Shown here piece after piece: positions 53,022 to 62,111 of a DNA stretch of 64,000 bases. The translations under genes were made by a program, and so were the position numbers. Source of the DNA: an uncultured Lachnospiraceae bacterium. Its GTDB lineage: Bacteria; Bacillota; Clostridia; Lachnospirales; Lachnospiraceae. The stretch lies in contig CAJTNT010000014.1 of the NCBI GenBank assembly GCA_910577785.1, forward strand, positions 1 to 64,000, in the 5' to 3' direction. The stretch's first letter is position 1; each line of letters opens with the position of its first letter. Below the pieces are notes generated by a model. It was not told where the DNA came from, made no database searches, and saw only the letters and a list, made by a program, of their open reading frames with translations.

Positions 53022-54784
53022 TATAGCAACATCTCCATAATATCGTTGATTTTATATTCCTTGTCGAATTCCAAGTTTTTCAGTTTCAGCAGCTTATAAG
53101 AAGCGACATAAAGTGCGAGAATATGCGCACATGGCTCGGAAAGGTTGCGCGCGCCCCGTTTGAATGCCTTGCAGCTGCAGTTTATCCTTGTAATCTGCCC
53201 GTCCTGGTCAATGACGAGTTCCGTCTCGCTGGTAGGCAGGCTGCCGCCTTCCAGGTAAGAGGTGGTGAACACAAACTCGTGCTTTGGCGTGTAGCGGATC
53301 TTCATATTGTCGAAAGTAAGCTTGCTGTATTTCGCCACAGCCGTTTCTATGGGGGAAACCTCATAGAGCATTTTGGGCAGGGGAGCGTTGATAAGATGGC
53401 GGAAACGTACGCAGCCATGCTCCAAATCGAAGTAGCCTTCGCCCCGCCGGAACAGCATGCCAACGCCAGCTTTTATCTGGTCGATGCTCTCATTCGGCAG
53501 GCAGGCATGGATTTCCTCCATCGTAAGGCAGCGCCTGTCTTTGAGTAACCGATAGACATCCGCATAACAGCCTTGGCCGGTAAAGCCAGCCATAATATTA
53601 AATGCCGTGCCTTTCACCCAGTCGTTGGCCGACCAGGAGGAAAAGCCGATCGTCATCTGCATCGTGCCCAGGTCGGCGCGGATAAATTGGGGCATTCCAA
53701 ATCCTAGGATACGTACATAAAAGGCTTTGGCCAAGGGGATCAGCTTCTCTGCCACCAGCCAGCGCCTCCTGCCCCAGATTTTCTCTTCTCTTCTCTGGGC
53801 GCCGGTGTAGACTGCGTTGAGCGTAAGGACTGTCCCGAAAGGCTCGAACACTACCTGTACCCTTTGCTGGGGCTCTAGGATCCATTTCATGTAACGGGGG
53901 CTGGATTTTGCCTTGTGCTTCCTTAAAAATGCGCAGATATCGTACAGGTCGGCAGGGGAAAGCGTAAGCGTAAGCCCTGATAAAGCCGCTGCCGAGGATA
54001 CCTGGTTAAAGCCCTTGATCCATGTCTCAGGCAGATCGATCTTCTTCTCCACATATTCTGGCACAACATCGCTGTCTACCGTAAAGCCTTCCGGGTTGAC
54101 GGATAACGTGACATCCGTATAGCTTCGGAACCGCTGCATTTCCTTTTCTAATTTGGCGGAAAAGTCAATGTTCGTGGTTCCGAGGCTGGGTTTTTGCAGC
54201 AGTTCAAATTCGTCCATTGCCACCGACAGGCAGCCGTAAATGGACTCGTCTAACGAGAATGCCTCGAAGGAAACCTGGTCTTTGTGTACGGTGATCACAG
54301 GGTCTAAGACGAACCATAAGCTGTAATCCCGGTTTTTGATAAATTTCCAGAAATCCCGCTCGATTTTATAATAATCCTTCCAGGCGTCATATTCGTCCAG
54401 CTGCTTCTGGAGGTTCCTTTGTATCTGCTGCAGATGGGCGATTTCATTCTTTTTCTGTGACAGCTCCATGTCGCAGCTGTCCATTTGTTCCTGCAGGCCT
54501 TCCCTCACCTGGGGCATATATTCTTTGTGCGCCTTTACACGCCGTTCAATCTCTGTATCCAGCCATTGGAAATAATCTGTGCGTTCCTTTGGCTTCTGCC
54601 GGGTATCCGAGACAACGATTTCCCGCAGCATCAGCATGGCGTCGCGGAACTGTAAGGGATGCTTTAATTTCCCGCAGAAGGAGACTTTCTCGTCGCGGGA
54701 TAGGTCGGGGCTTAGTCCCAGGGTTGTCTGGCCGCCCTCCTGGATGCACTGGGAGGGGCTTGCGTATTGGTAACCTACTTTCAT
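53021..54784 (-). CDS. SWIM zinc-finger protein of retron operon (WHSWIM-like)
   Basis: A 587-residue protein. An N-terminal helical/coiled region (about 85-150, DSCDMELSQKKNEIAHLQQI) is followed by a middle domain and a probable winged helix at about 405-460 (VYRLLKDRRCLTMEEIHACL). A C-terminal SWIM zinc finger has C-x-C-xn-C-x-H (ITRINCSCKAFKRGARNLSE, then PCAHILALYVASY). SWIM domains bind DNA or proteins. Winged helix plus SWIM next to an RT corresponds to the WHSWIM accessory of type XIII retrons as I recall them. Coupled to both neighbours by start/stop overlaps. Confidence 0.82.
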   Translation of the reverse strand: MKVGYQYASPSQCIQEGGQTTLGLSPDLSRDEKVSFCGKLKHPLQFRDAMLMLREIVVSDTRQKPKERTDYFQWLDTEIERRVKAHKEYMPQVREGLQEQMDSCDMELSQKKNEIAHLQQIQRNLQKQLDEYDAWKDYYKIERDFWKFIKNRDYSLWFVLDPVITVHKDQVSFEAFSLDESIYGCLSVAMDEFELLQKPSLGTTNIDFSAKLEKEMQRFRSYTDVTLSVNPEGFTVDSDVVPEYVEKKIDLPETWIKGFNQVSSAAALSGLTLTLSPADLYDICAFLRKHKAKSSPRYMKWILEPQQRVQVVFEPFGTVLTLNAVYTGAQRREEKIWGRRRWLVAEKLIPLAKAFYVRILGFGMPQFIRADLGTMQMTIGFSSWSANDWVKGTAFNIMAGFTGQGCYADVYRLLKDRRCLTMEEIHACLPNESIDQIKAGVGMLFRRGEGYFDLEHGCVRFRHLINAPLPKMLYEVSPIETAVAKYSKLTFDNMKIRYTPKHEFVFTTSYLEGGSLPTSETELVIDQDGQITRINCSCKAFKRGARNLSEPCAHILALYVASYKLLKLKNLEFDKEYKINDIMEMLL

Positions 54785-57621
54785 AATATGCCTACCTCCT
54801 TCTGAATGCGGGCAAATGCCACCAGCGCCCGTTCTGAATCAATCTTGCTGTCGGCGCTGCCGATATCCAGCAGCAGATGCTCCAGTTCTTGCCGTTTTTC
54901 CGGATAGTGTTGAAGAAACAGGGGCATGGAGCCGTAAATCTGTTCCTTGCTCTTGGTAACCCTGTTGGGCAGGTACAGCAATGTCTTGGCGTAATACAGA
55001 TATAAATCCGGGCTTGTTTCCTCAAAAGAGCCAAGGGCCGACTGCATTTTCTGGGAAAGATAAGCTTTTACTTCCACACAGGGATGCTCCATCATCCGCC
55101 GGATAAATAGCGCCGGCAGTCGGTTCCCATACCAGCTGTCCAGTTTCTTTAGGGCATATTGGTAGGTTTGTTCCATGGGGGAATCCAGTAACATCATATG
55201 GAGCTTCTCCCTTTGGCCCGCTTCTGTGCTTGCTGAAATGGCCGCAAGGGCATCGGGAGCCGCTGCAGAAGGCAGGCTCTCAAATACAGCCTGGGCAATC
55301 TGGTTCAAGTGCGTGACATTGCATTCAAACAGCAGCAGCAAAGTATTTGGCCTGTTGGCAAGCTGTGCCTGCAGCCGATCTGTGAGTTCCGTCAGGGTCT
55401 TCACCAGCCGTTTGGAGCCCGTTTCCAAAATGGAGAGAATAAGGCTGTCTTTGGGCAGGATTTCATCTTTGCAGGATTTCAGCAAGGAGATGGACTGGTA
55501 TTCCCGTTCTGAGATCCGGCTGTGCCGCAGTTCCATATCCTGGAGCGTATTCCGCAGCAGTTCATAGGGCATGGAAAACAGCACATGTTCTGTTAAATCA
55601 AGCAAAAATTCTGGAAGCTTCTGCAGGCCGAGCAGCAGGGAGATAAAATAGCGCAGGGTTTCCTGCTGTTCCAAGGCCGTGGCTTCCGCAAGCTTGCTGA
55701 CTGACATTTCCAGCAGATAGGTGACCTGTTCAGAAAGCGTAATCTGCTGTTCCAGGAAGAGGCTGCCCTGTCCGGCAACCGTTTTTAGGAAAGCAATATA
55801 TTCCGCAGCCGTAAACGCGCGCAGGTTACCTTCTAAGACACCCTGCCAGGTATCGAGCGTATCCAAGAAAAGGAAGCCTGCCACCTCTTGCGGCTGAAAT
55901 TTGCCATGCGTACGGTGGAAATATTGTCTGGCGGCTTCCCAGAGGCTTTCCACAGGGACGCCCATCAGAGCCGTCATCAGCTCTGCGTCAAATTCCTGCA
56001 GCACCTCTAAGCGGGGCAGCAGGAGGGAGGTAAAGAGCTGCGCGGTCTGAGCATAAGGGATTTTGCAGAGTGCGGCCAGCTCTTTGGCCTCATAGGCATC
56101 GAAGGCATGCCGGGCAGCGGCTTTCTGTAATAATATGTAACAGAATTTATGTACGGTTCCAGCCTGGGCATGCTGGGCGACAAAGAGAAGGTCTCCCAGG
56201 TAGCGAAGCCAGAGGGACTGCTCTGCCGCGGCATCATTGCCCATAACCTCCCAGAAATAACGGTCGAAAAAGTAATTCTGCAAGGTATCGTCATAAGAGC
56301 CGTCCAGATTGTCATGGTCAGTATAGCTTGTGAGCATTTCGCGGGCAGCTGTGATAAATTTTGCCTCATCCTCTGCCAGATATCGGTCAAAGGTCCGGCG
56401 GAGATGGCGCACAAAATAGCTGTAGGCGCCTTCCTGGCCGCTTCCGCGGAAATAATAGGCTGTTCTGGGGGTATCAAGGAAATAGGCGATCCGTCCCAGA
56501 GCATCGGCCATCCCGTAGGCAGTCGCTGTCTGGATGGTATTTTTATAGGCAATCCGCTGGATGTTTGTGCCATCGGTATAGGCATTTTTGGTATATAGCT
56601 CCTGACTGCCGAACACATAATAAAGGTTGCGGTATGCATTGGGCTTATTTAAGTATGCCTCCAGTTCTTCGCCCTCTAAATCCTTGCCGTTTAATTTTAG
56701 TTTCTGGATATGGAAATCCATTTCTGGCAGCGTGCGGTAAATGGATTCTTTCTGCTTCCACAGCAGCTTTTCGTCAAATAGGCTGACGTACTGGCGGATG
56801 CAGCGCCGCAGCCCTTCGTGGCCTGCCGGGCTTGCCCATAGTTCATCGCTGTGCGAAATTTGTTCTGCCGTTTCCAGCAGAAGGGGGTTCCGATCCGCCG
56901 TCAGTTCCAGGAAGATGCCGCAGGCCAGCTCTACGCTGGCTGTCTTTAGCAGCAGGCTGTATTCCCCGGCGGAGGGCTGCATGTCCATAAACTGCCGGAG
57001 GTATTTTTTCCTCATATAGAGCCGCTCCTGGGAACACATGCTGACAATCGTTTCCAGATAGGGGCTGTCCGGCGCAAAGCCAAAGAGGCTGCTGGGGCGC
57101 CCGATCAGCCCGCAGTCCTGGAAACGGATGTGGGCGGACGTTAGGGAAGCCGCATAATCTGTATACTGCAGGCCGCCGTAATAAGGGAAGGTGACGCCCT
57201 GGTCCAAGGCATAGAATTCTGGGATTATATATTTCTTATCAATGTCGACGCGTGGCTGCCAGGTGCGGCTGTTGCGGTCATAATCCCAGTATCTGTGTGC
57301 TGTCTTATAGCCCTTGGCATAGCAAAGCAGGTTTTTTTCCCTGAAAAAATAGGTGTTGGGGATGGAGGGAAGATGCCCGCCCGTGCCGTGGAAGACGGCG
57401 TAATGTGTATAGCATACTTCAGGCTTCAGCAGGTGGCCGTACGCGCGGTAAGACCTGCGGGAAGCGAATAAGTCCCGCTCAAATTCCTGTATCCCATACA
57501 GGATGAGCAGGCAAGGGTTGTTCCTGCCGTCCAGACCCCAGAGCAGGATCCGGCGGGTGGGGGGCTCGTCTAATTTCCAGAGCCGCTGTTGTTCCTCTGA
57601 TGTTAAGTTCTTCATTTGCAT
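54781..57621 (-). CDS. large helical-repeat (ARM/HEAT-like) protein of retron operon
   Basis: A 946-residue protein from ATG 57621, behind AAAGGAAG; the frame is open to 57684 without a ribosome site. Its first 230 residues are mixed alpha-beta (RRILLWGLDGRNNPCLLILY, TYFFREKNLLCYAKGYKTAH). The rest is almost entirely helical with repeated amphipathic helices (AEYIAFLKTVAGQGSLFLEQ, SHSRISEREYQSISLLKSCK type), fitting an ARM/HEAT solenoid. No catalytic motif is evident. As first gene of the RT operon it probably acts as effector or scaffold; ATGA overlap with the SWIM gene. Confidence 0.78.
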   Translation of the reverse strand: MQMKNLTSEEQQRLWKLDEPPTRRILLWGLDGRNNPCLLILYGIQEFERDLFASRRSYRAYGHLLKPEVCYTHYAVFHGTGGHLPSIPNTYFFREKNLLCYAKGYKTAHRYWDYDRNSRTWQPRVDIDKKYIIPEFYALDQGVTFPYYGGLQYTDYAASLTSAHIRFQDCGLIGRPSSLFGFAPDSPYLETIVSMCSQERLYMRKKYLRQFMDMQPSAGEYSLLLKTASVELACGIFLELTADRNPLLLETAEQISHSDELWASPAGHEGLRRCIRQYVSLFDEKLLWKQKESIYRTLPEMDFHIQKLKLNGKDLEGEELEAYLNKPNAYRNLYYVFGSQELYTKNAYTDGTNIQRIAYKNTIQTATAYGMADALGRIAYFLDTPRTAYYFRGSGQEGAYSYFVRHLRRTFDRYLAEDEAKFITAAREMLTSYTDHDNLDGSYDDTLQNYFFDRYFWEVMGNDAAAEQSLWLRYLGDLLFVAQHAQAGTVHKFCYILLQKAAARHAFDAYEAKELAALCKIPYAQTAQLFTSLLLPRLEVLQEFDAELMTALMGVPVESLWEAARQYFHRTHGKFQPQEVAGFLFLDTLDTWQGVLEGNLRAFTAAEYIAFLKTVAGQGSLFLEQQITLSEQVTYLLEMSVSKLAEATALEQQETLRYFISLLLGLQKLPEFLLDLTEHVLFSMPYELLRNTLQDMELRHSRISEREYQSISLLKSCKDEILPKDSLILSILETGSKRLVKTLTELTDRLQAQLANRPNTLLLLFECNVTHLNQIAQAVFESLPSAAAPDALAAISASTEAGQREKLHMMLLDSPMEQTYQYALKKLDSWYGNRLPALFIRRMMEHPCVEVKAYLSQKMQSALGSFEETSPDLYLYYAKTLLYLPNRVTKSKEQIYGSMPLFLQHYPEKRQELEHLLLDIGSADSKIDSERALVAFARIQKEVGIL

Positions 57622-57712
57622 CAGTGACTTCCTTTCTGGTGTGGCGGCATCGGTATGGAAACCGCCAATATCGTTAGCAATCATTCGTAAATTTTTATGT
57701 ACGTTCCTATAA

Positions 57713-57741
57713 ATTATAACAAAAAATTCGGGTTATGGCAA
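57713..57741 (-). promoter_or_regulatory. retron operon promoter
   Basis: On the minus strand TTGCCA (57736-57741), 17 bases, TATAAT (57713-57718), about 95 bases before the first gene of the operon. It is divergent from the ncRNA promoter 25 bases away. Confidence 0.8.
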
Positions 57742-57765
57742 TCGTTGATAAAAAGCAAAAAAATG

Positions 57766-57795
57766 TTGACTTTTTTAAAAGACATGTGTTATAAT
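57766..57795 (+). promoter_or_regulatory. promoter of the retron-associated ncRNA
   Basis: TTGACT (57766-57771), 18-base spacer and TATAAT (57790-57795), predicting a transcript beginning near 57802. Confidence 0.8.
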
Positions 57796-57801
57796 TTCAG
57801 C

Positions 57802-58020
57802 AATGAAAAACGGCGTGGCTTTCTGGTCTGAATGCTTTGGGGTAGCCCCAAGGCTGTTGTTTCTAGCCTTTTACACCACTATGTCCTGCGTCACTCGCAC
57901 TGAATTCGGTACTAGTGCGTTTGGACAGTAGCCTGCGGCGCAAACGCACTAGTACCGCTCAGTGCTAAAGTGTCAGAACAGAGTAGAGGATTGTTAGCAG
58001 AAAGCCAGGGCTGTTTTTTT
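57802..58020 (+). ncRNA. candidate retron msr-msd RNA
   Basis: Approximately 215-nt non-coding unit between a promoter and a T7 tract. The ends pair: GGCTTTCTG (57817-57825) with CAGAAAGCC (57998-58006), like a1/a2. Two short hairpins follow the 5' arm: TTGGGG-TAG-CCCCAA (57837-57851) and AGGCT/AGCCT (57851-57869). Then comes a long hairpin (57897-57965): GCACTGA/TCAGTGC, an internal loop, and a perfect 16-bp stem GGTACTAGTGCGTTTG/CAAACGCACTAGTACC with a 17-base loop. This is the a1-msr-msd-a2 order of retron RNAs. It lies 200 bases from the operon but is divergent, which is not the usual arrangement. Confidence 0.7.
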
Positions 58021-58331
58021 CTTATATTTTGGTAAATTTTGTTTCTTGTCTGTAATTCTCCATGGCGTTTCCGTCCATAGCAAAATCCTTAGAACATAGT
58101 ATAAAACACATGACAGATGATCGGATATATTGTACAATAGGGATAGTAAAGGTACAGAATAGCTATGTACCATAACAAACTATAACGGAAATCAGGATAG
58201 AAGCACTGAGGCATTTGTCAGATATAACAATTGAGTGAAATAGCACAAAGCGGACAAACCTGTTATTGACAGGGAAAAATGGTTCAGGGATAGAATACAA
58301 TTGATTTATTAAAATAAAGGAGGGATATGAT
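58021..58331 (+). promoter_or_regulatory. intergenic region upstream of the GH43 gene
   Basis: A 311-base non-coding gap. It contains one promoter-like pair, ATGACA (58110-58115), 17 bases, TACAAT (58133-58138), and a small inverted repeat GGTAC...GTACC shortly downstream (about 58152-58171). The latter could be an operator for a sugar regulator. The end carries AAGGAGGG for the GH43 gene. Confidence 0.45.
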
Positions 58332-60785
58332 ATGTTACGAAAAACAATACGACGTGCAGCTGCGGCATTCCTGGCGGCTGCTATAGCTATTACGGCCATG
58401 CCTCAGGAGATAGCGGCTTCAGCGGTTGTAGCCATGCCCCAAGAGACAGCGGCTTCAGCGGTTGCAGCTATGCCCATGGGAGCTTCTGCTTCCATTCCGT
58501 CTGTGCAGCCGGAAGCCTTATCTGGGGAAAGCGCCCAGAAAATTACCCGCGTTTCCGTCCATGATCCGTCGATTATTAAGGCGGACGGCACGTATTACCT
58601 GTTCGGTACCCACCTTGCCGACGCCAAGTCCACAGACCTGATGAACTGGACGCAGATGAATCTCGACTGGAATGCCCGTGGCGATGACAGCTGGAAGCAG
58701 GATTCTGTCTATGGCAATGTCCTGGAGAATCTGGCCGAGTCCTTTGCCTGGGCAGGCTATAACGATGGGGATACGGCAAACGGCGGCCTGGGCGTGTGAG
58801 CGCCGGACGTCACCTACAATCCCCATTACCAGTGGCCAGACGGCTCCCAGGGGGCATACATGCTCTACTATAGCGCCTCATCTACTTGGAAGCGCTCCTG
58901 TATTGGCTATGCTGTTTCCCAAAAAGTGGAAGGGCCATACCAGCATGTTGATACCATTATTTATTCCGGCTTTACCAAGACGGGAGCAGTGGACCATGGC
59001 CTTGGCGGGCCATCCAGCCACAGTGACCGGGACACGAGATGGGACAATAGCTATCTGAACCTCTCGGAACTGATTGCAGAGGGGCGGCTGTCTGGCATCA
59101 GCGACAAATGGTTTACCGCCAATGGCGGCTGGCGGGAGGCCTACGCCCCCAATGCCATCGACCCTACAGTATTTTTCAGCAAAGAGGGCGCCATGTACAT
59201 GGTCTATGGCTCCTGGTCCGGCGGGCTGTTCATCCACGAGCTGGATGCGGCTACGGGGGCGGTAAAATATCCAGGCACAGACAGCACGGAGCCAATTTCC
59301 GGCAATTTCACCGACCGCTATTTCGGCACCCATATCGCTGGCGGCAACCACCAGTCCGGGGAAGGCGCATACATACTCTACGATGCAGAGACTGACTACT
59401 ACTATTTATATGAGACATACGGCGGCCTCCTGTCTGGCGGCGGCTACAATATGCGCCTCTTCCGTTCACGGAACGTTTATGGCCCATATACAGATGCGAA
59501 AGGCCAGAACGCCAAGGACAATGGACAGAATAATGAGAGATACGGCATCAAGCTGATCGGGAATTATCAGTTCCCGGATCAGCCGGGTTACCGTGCGGCG
59601 GGGCATAACTCTGCGCTGATAGACGAAGATGGCCAGCGGTATTTATTCTACCACCAGCGCTTTGACCTGCCAGGAAGCCAGCATGAAGGCCACCAGGTCC
59701 GTGTGCGCAAGCAGTATATGAATGAGGATCAATGGCCGGTGGCTTCCGTGTACGAATATCAGGGAGAGACGGCAGGGCACTATGGACGTGAGGAATTGGT
59801 CGGAAGCTACAACTTGATTGACCATGGCACGCAGACCAATGGGGATATGATTATTGCCCAAAAGCTGGAACTGCACGAAGATGGCACTGTCAGCGGGGAT
59901 AAAACCGGCACATGGGAGCTGTCCACAGGATATGGGAAGGATTACGACTACCTTACACTGCGCATGGGCGGCGTCATATACAAAGGCGTACCCAGCAAAC
60001 AGCAGGATGAGCGGAATCCATCGGTAAGGGTTATGACATTCTCTGCAATCGGGGACAATAATACCTGCCTCTGGGGCAGCCAGGAAACAGAGGCCAAGCC
60101 AGATCCTAAGCCAGATCCAGATCCTAAGCCGGACCCAGATCCTAAGCCGGACCCAGATTCCAAGCCAGATCCAGATCCCAAGCCAGATCCTAAGCCGGAT
60201 CCTGATCCGAATCCCGGCGAAGAGGATCCCGTGCCAGTGAAAAAGGCGAAACAGAGTATTTCCGTAAAGGCAGAGTTTAAAAAAACCTACGGCGACAAAG
60301 CCTTCTCTTTGAAAGCAAAATTAAAAAAGGGAACCGGCGCACTCCGCTATGCATCAAAGCATCCGTCGGTTGCCACAGTAAATAAAAAGAGCGGAAAAGT
60401 AACCATCAAGGGAACCGGCATTGCGAAGATTACAATTACTGCTTCTGAGACAAGCAAATACAAGAAGGCAGTAAAGACAGTAACCATAAAAGTTGCCCCT
60501 TCCAAGCCTATCCTCACAGAGGCAAAGAGCAAAGCCTCCGGGAAGGCAGCCTTAAAATGGAAGAAGGCCAAGAAAGCAAGCGGCTACCAGATTCAGTATG
60601 CCACAAATGCGAAGTTCCGTTCTTCCCGCCGTATAACGGTTGCGAAAGGGAGCGCGACCTCCAAGGCAATCTCCAAGCTGAAACGGAAAAAGACCTACTA
60701 TTTCCGCATCCGCGCTTACAAAAAATCAGGCAAGGCAACGATCTATGGGGCATATAGCAAGGTAAAGAAGGTAAAGGCGCTATGA
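58332..60785 (+). pseudogene. GH43 arabinanase-like secreted protein, interrupted by one UGA
   Basis: A secreted glycoside hydrolase of about 817 codons with one in-frame TGA (58797-58799). Signal peptide with AMPQEIAAS-type repeats, then GH43 five-bladed propeller: VHDPSIIKADGTYYLFGTH (first catalytic Asp), expected VWAPDVTYNP where W is the stop, NAIDPTVFFSKEGAMYMVYG, and YLYETYGG (probable Glu). A GH43 C-terminal beta domain, a PKPDPD repeat linker, an Ig-like domain and a fibronectin-like end follow. Closest known type is endo-1,5-alpha-arabinanase (Abn2-like). TGG to TGA is one base. Everything else is intact, so inactivation is recent, or UGA is read through. Confidence 0.85.
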
Positions 60786-61222
60786 TACAGAATGTGACTA
60801 TTAGAAAAGTACTGGGAACGGAAAATATAATACTTTCCATTCCGTAGCGGTTCGTATGGCTATTTTTATAAAGTCCTGGTGCATATCGCATAAAATTCAT
60901 GGCCTGTGGGGTCACCCGTAGTAACAATATGCTAATAGGGCATGTCTTAATTTTGGGATGGTTGTAATTGTATCTGTTAAATTCAGGAAAAATGTGTTAT
61001 AATGCTATCTATCATCGAAAATTGGCAGGAAACTCCTAAAGAGTGTCGATTTTATATGGTAGATGGCATTTTTGTGTAACAATTCAACGAGCCTGGCCTG
61101 CACATTTGCTGTGTTGGCCGTGAGAAGTGAAACGAGAGCGCCAGAATCCCATGGAAGGTATGGAGTAGTTATCTTTTTGCCATTGTTTTTCTGTAGTTTT
61201 TATTTGTGAAAGGGGGGATCTT
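60786..61222 (+). promoter_or_regulatory. 437-base gap before cas6, with promoter and hairpin
   Basis: No gene is seen. It holds an extended -10 promoter (TGTTATAAT, -10 at 60998-61003). Overlapping it is a 13-pair stem with two G:U pairs, TGCTATCTATCAT (61003-61015) with ATGGTAGATGGCA (61056-61068), followed by TTTTT. The hairpin could be a terminator for upstream transcription or an attenuator in the cas leader. Because the start of transcription would fall inside the 5' arm, promoter and hairpin cannot both be fully used. No CRISPR repeats were found. Confidence 0.5.
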
Positions 61223-61960
61223 ATGCTTGCAAAATTGCAGCTAGAGCTGAAAACTGGGAATGGTGATGTTATCCCATATCAGAAGGCGGTTATTCTGCAA
61301 AGCATCTTAATGGGGCAGATTGGCGGCGCATACGCCAATAAGCTCCACGAATCTAGGCTCCATCCATATTGCCAGTCCGTCATCCAACAGAATGGAAAGA
61401 ATATCTGGGAAATCTGCACGACAAATGCAGAGGCGTACCAGGGGATTCTCCTGCCACTCCAAGATGCTGGGTTCCGCCATTTTTTTATGGAGGACGACCA
61501 ATGGGAAGTGGATGTGGTGCAAAAACAGATGCAGCAAAAGACAAAGAGCGAATTTATGGATCAGTATTATTTTAAGGATGCAGGCAGGTATCTAAATATA
61601 GAGTTCCGTACGCCGGCCGCATTTAAGAGCCAGGGGGAATATGTCTTTCTGCCAGAGCTGCGGCTGCTTTACCAAAGCCTGATGATGAAATACAGCGCAT
61701 CCTCCGATGATGAGGCGGCAGAGGATGAAGACGTATTAGAGCAGCTGATTGCATATAGCAGAGTATCGAAGTACCGCCTCCGTAGCTGTATCTACTCGCT
61801 CCATGGGGTTAGGATCCCAGCTTTCCTGGGGCAGCTTTCCATCCGGGTCAGCGGGCCGCAGGCGATGGTGAATTTCCTACATATGCTGTTCCGTTTTGGG
61901 GAGTACGCTGGGGTGGGGATTAAGACGGCAATGGGGATGGGGAATATAAAGCTGGTATAA
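61223..61960 (+). CDS. cas6: CRISPR-associated endoribonuclease Cas6
   Basis: A 245-residue Cas6 (RAMP, two ferredoxin-like folds) that cuts pre-crRNA at repeats. It has the C-terminal glycine-rich loop FGEYAGVGIKTAMGMGNIKL and FRTPAAFKSQGEYVFLPEL in the middle. Candidate catalytic His residues are H43 and H47 region (ANKLHESRLHPYCQS). ATG 61223 follows AAAGGGGGG. It precedes cas10, as in clostridial type III-A loci. Confidence 0.92.
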   Translation: MLAKLQLELKTGNGDVIPYQKAVILQSILMGQIGGAYANKLHESRLHPYCQSVIQQNGKNIWEICTTNAEAYQGILLPLQDAGFRHFFMEDDQWEVDVVQKQMQQKTKSEFMDQYYFKDAGRYLNIEFRTPAAFKSQGEYVFLPELRLLYQSLMMKYSASSDDEAAEDEDVLEQLIAYSRVSKYRLRSCIYSLHGVRIPAFLGQLSIRVSGPQAMVNFLHMLFRFGEYAGVGIKTAMGMGNIKLV

Positions 61961-62111
61961 CGGTTTCATGCAGGCCAAAGCGTTTACTAGTTAGAAGCTT
62001 CGATGTCTGGATAGAACTGTGTAGTAAGGAACGGTTCTGTACAGGAGGAAAAAATGAGGCAGGGGCTGGCAGGGAGTAAGGAAAGCCTGCTCCTGCAGGA
62101 GGGAGGTAAGC

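Noticed and set aside
57802..58020. 6S RNA as the identity of the structured RNA
   Set aside because: It also has pairing ends, but 6S forms one long rod with a large central bubble; here two independent 5' hairpins and a separate near-perfect 23-bp hairpin fit a retron RNA better. Not fully excluded.
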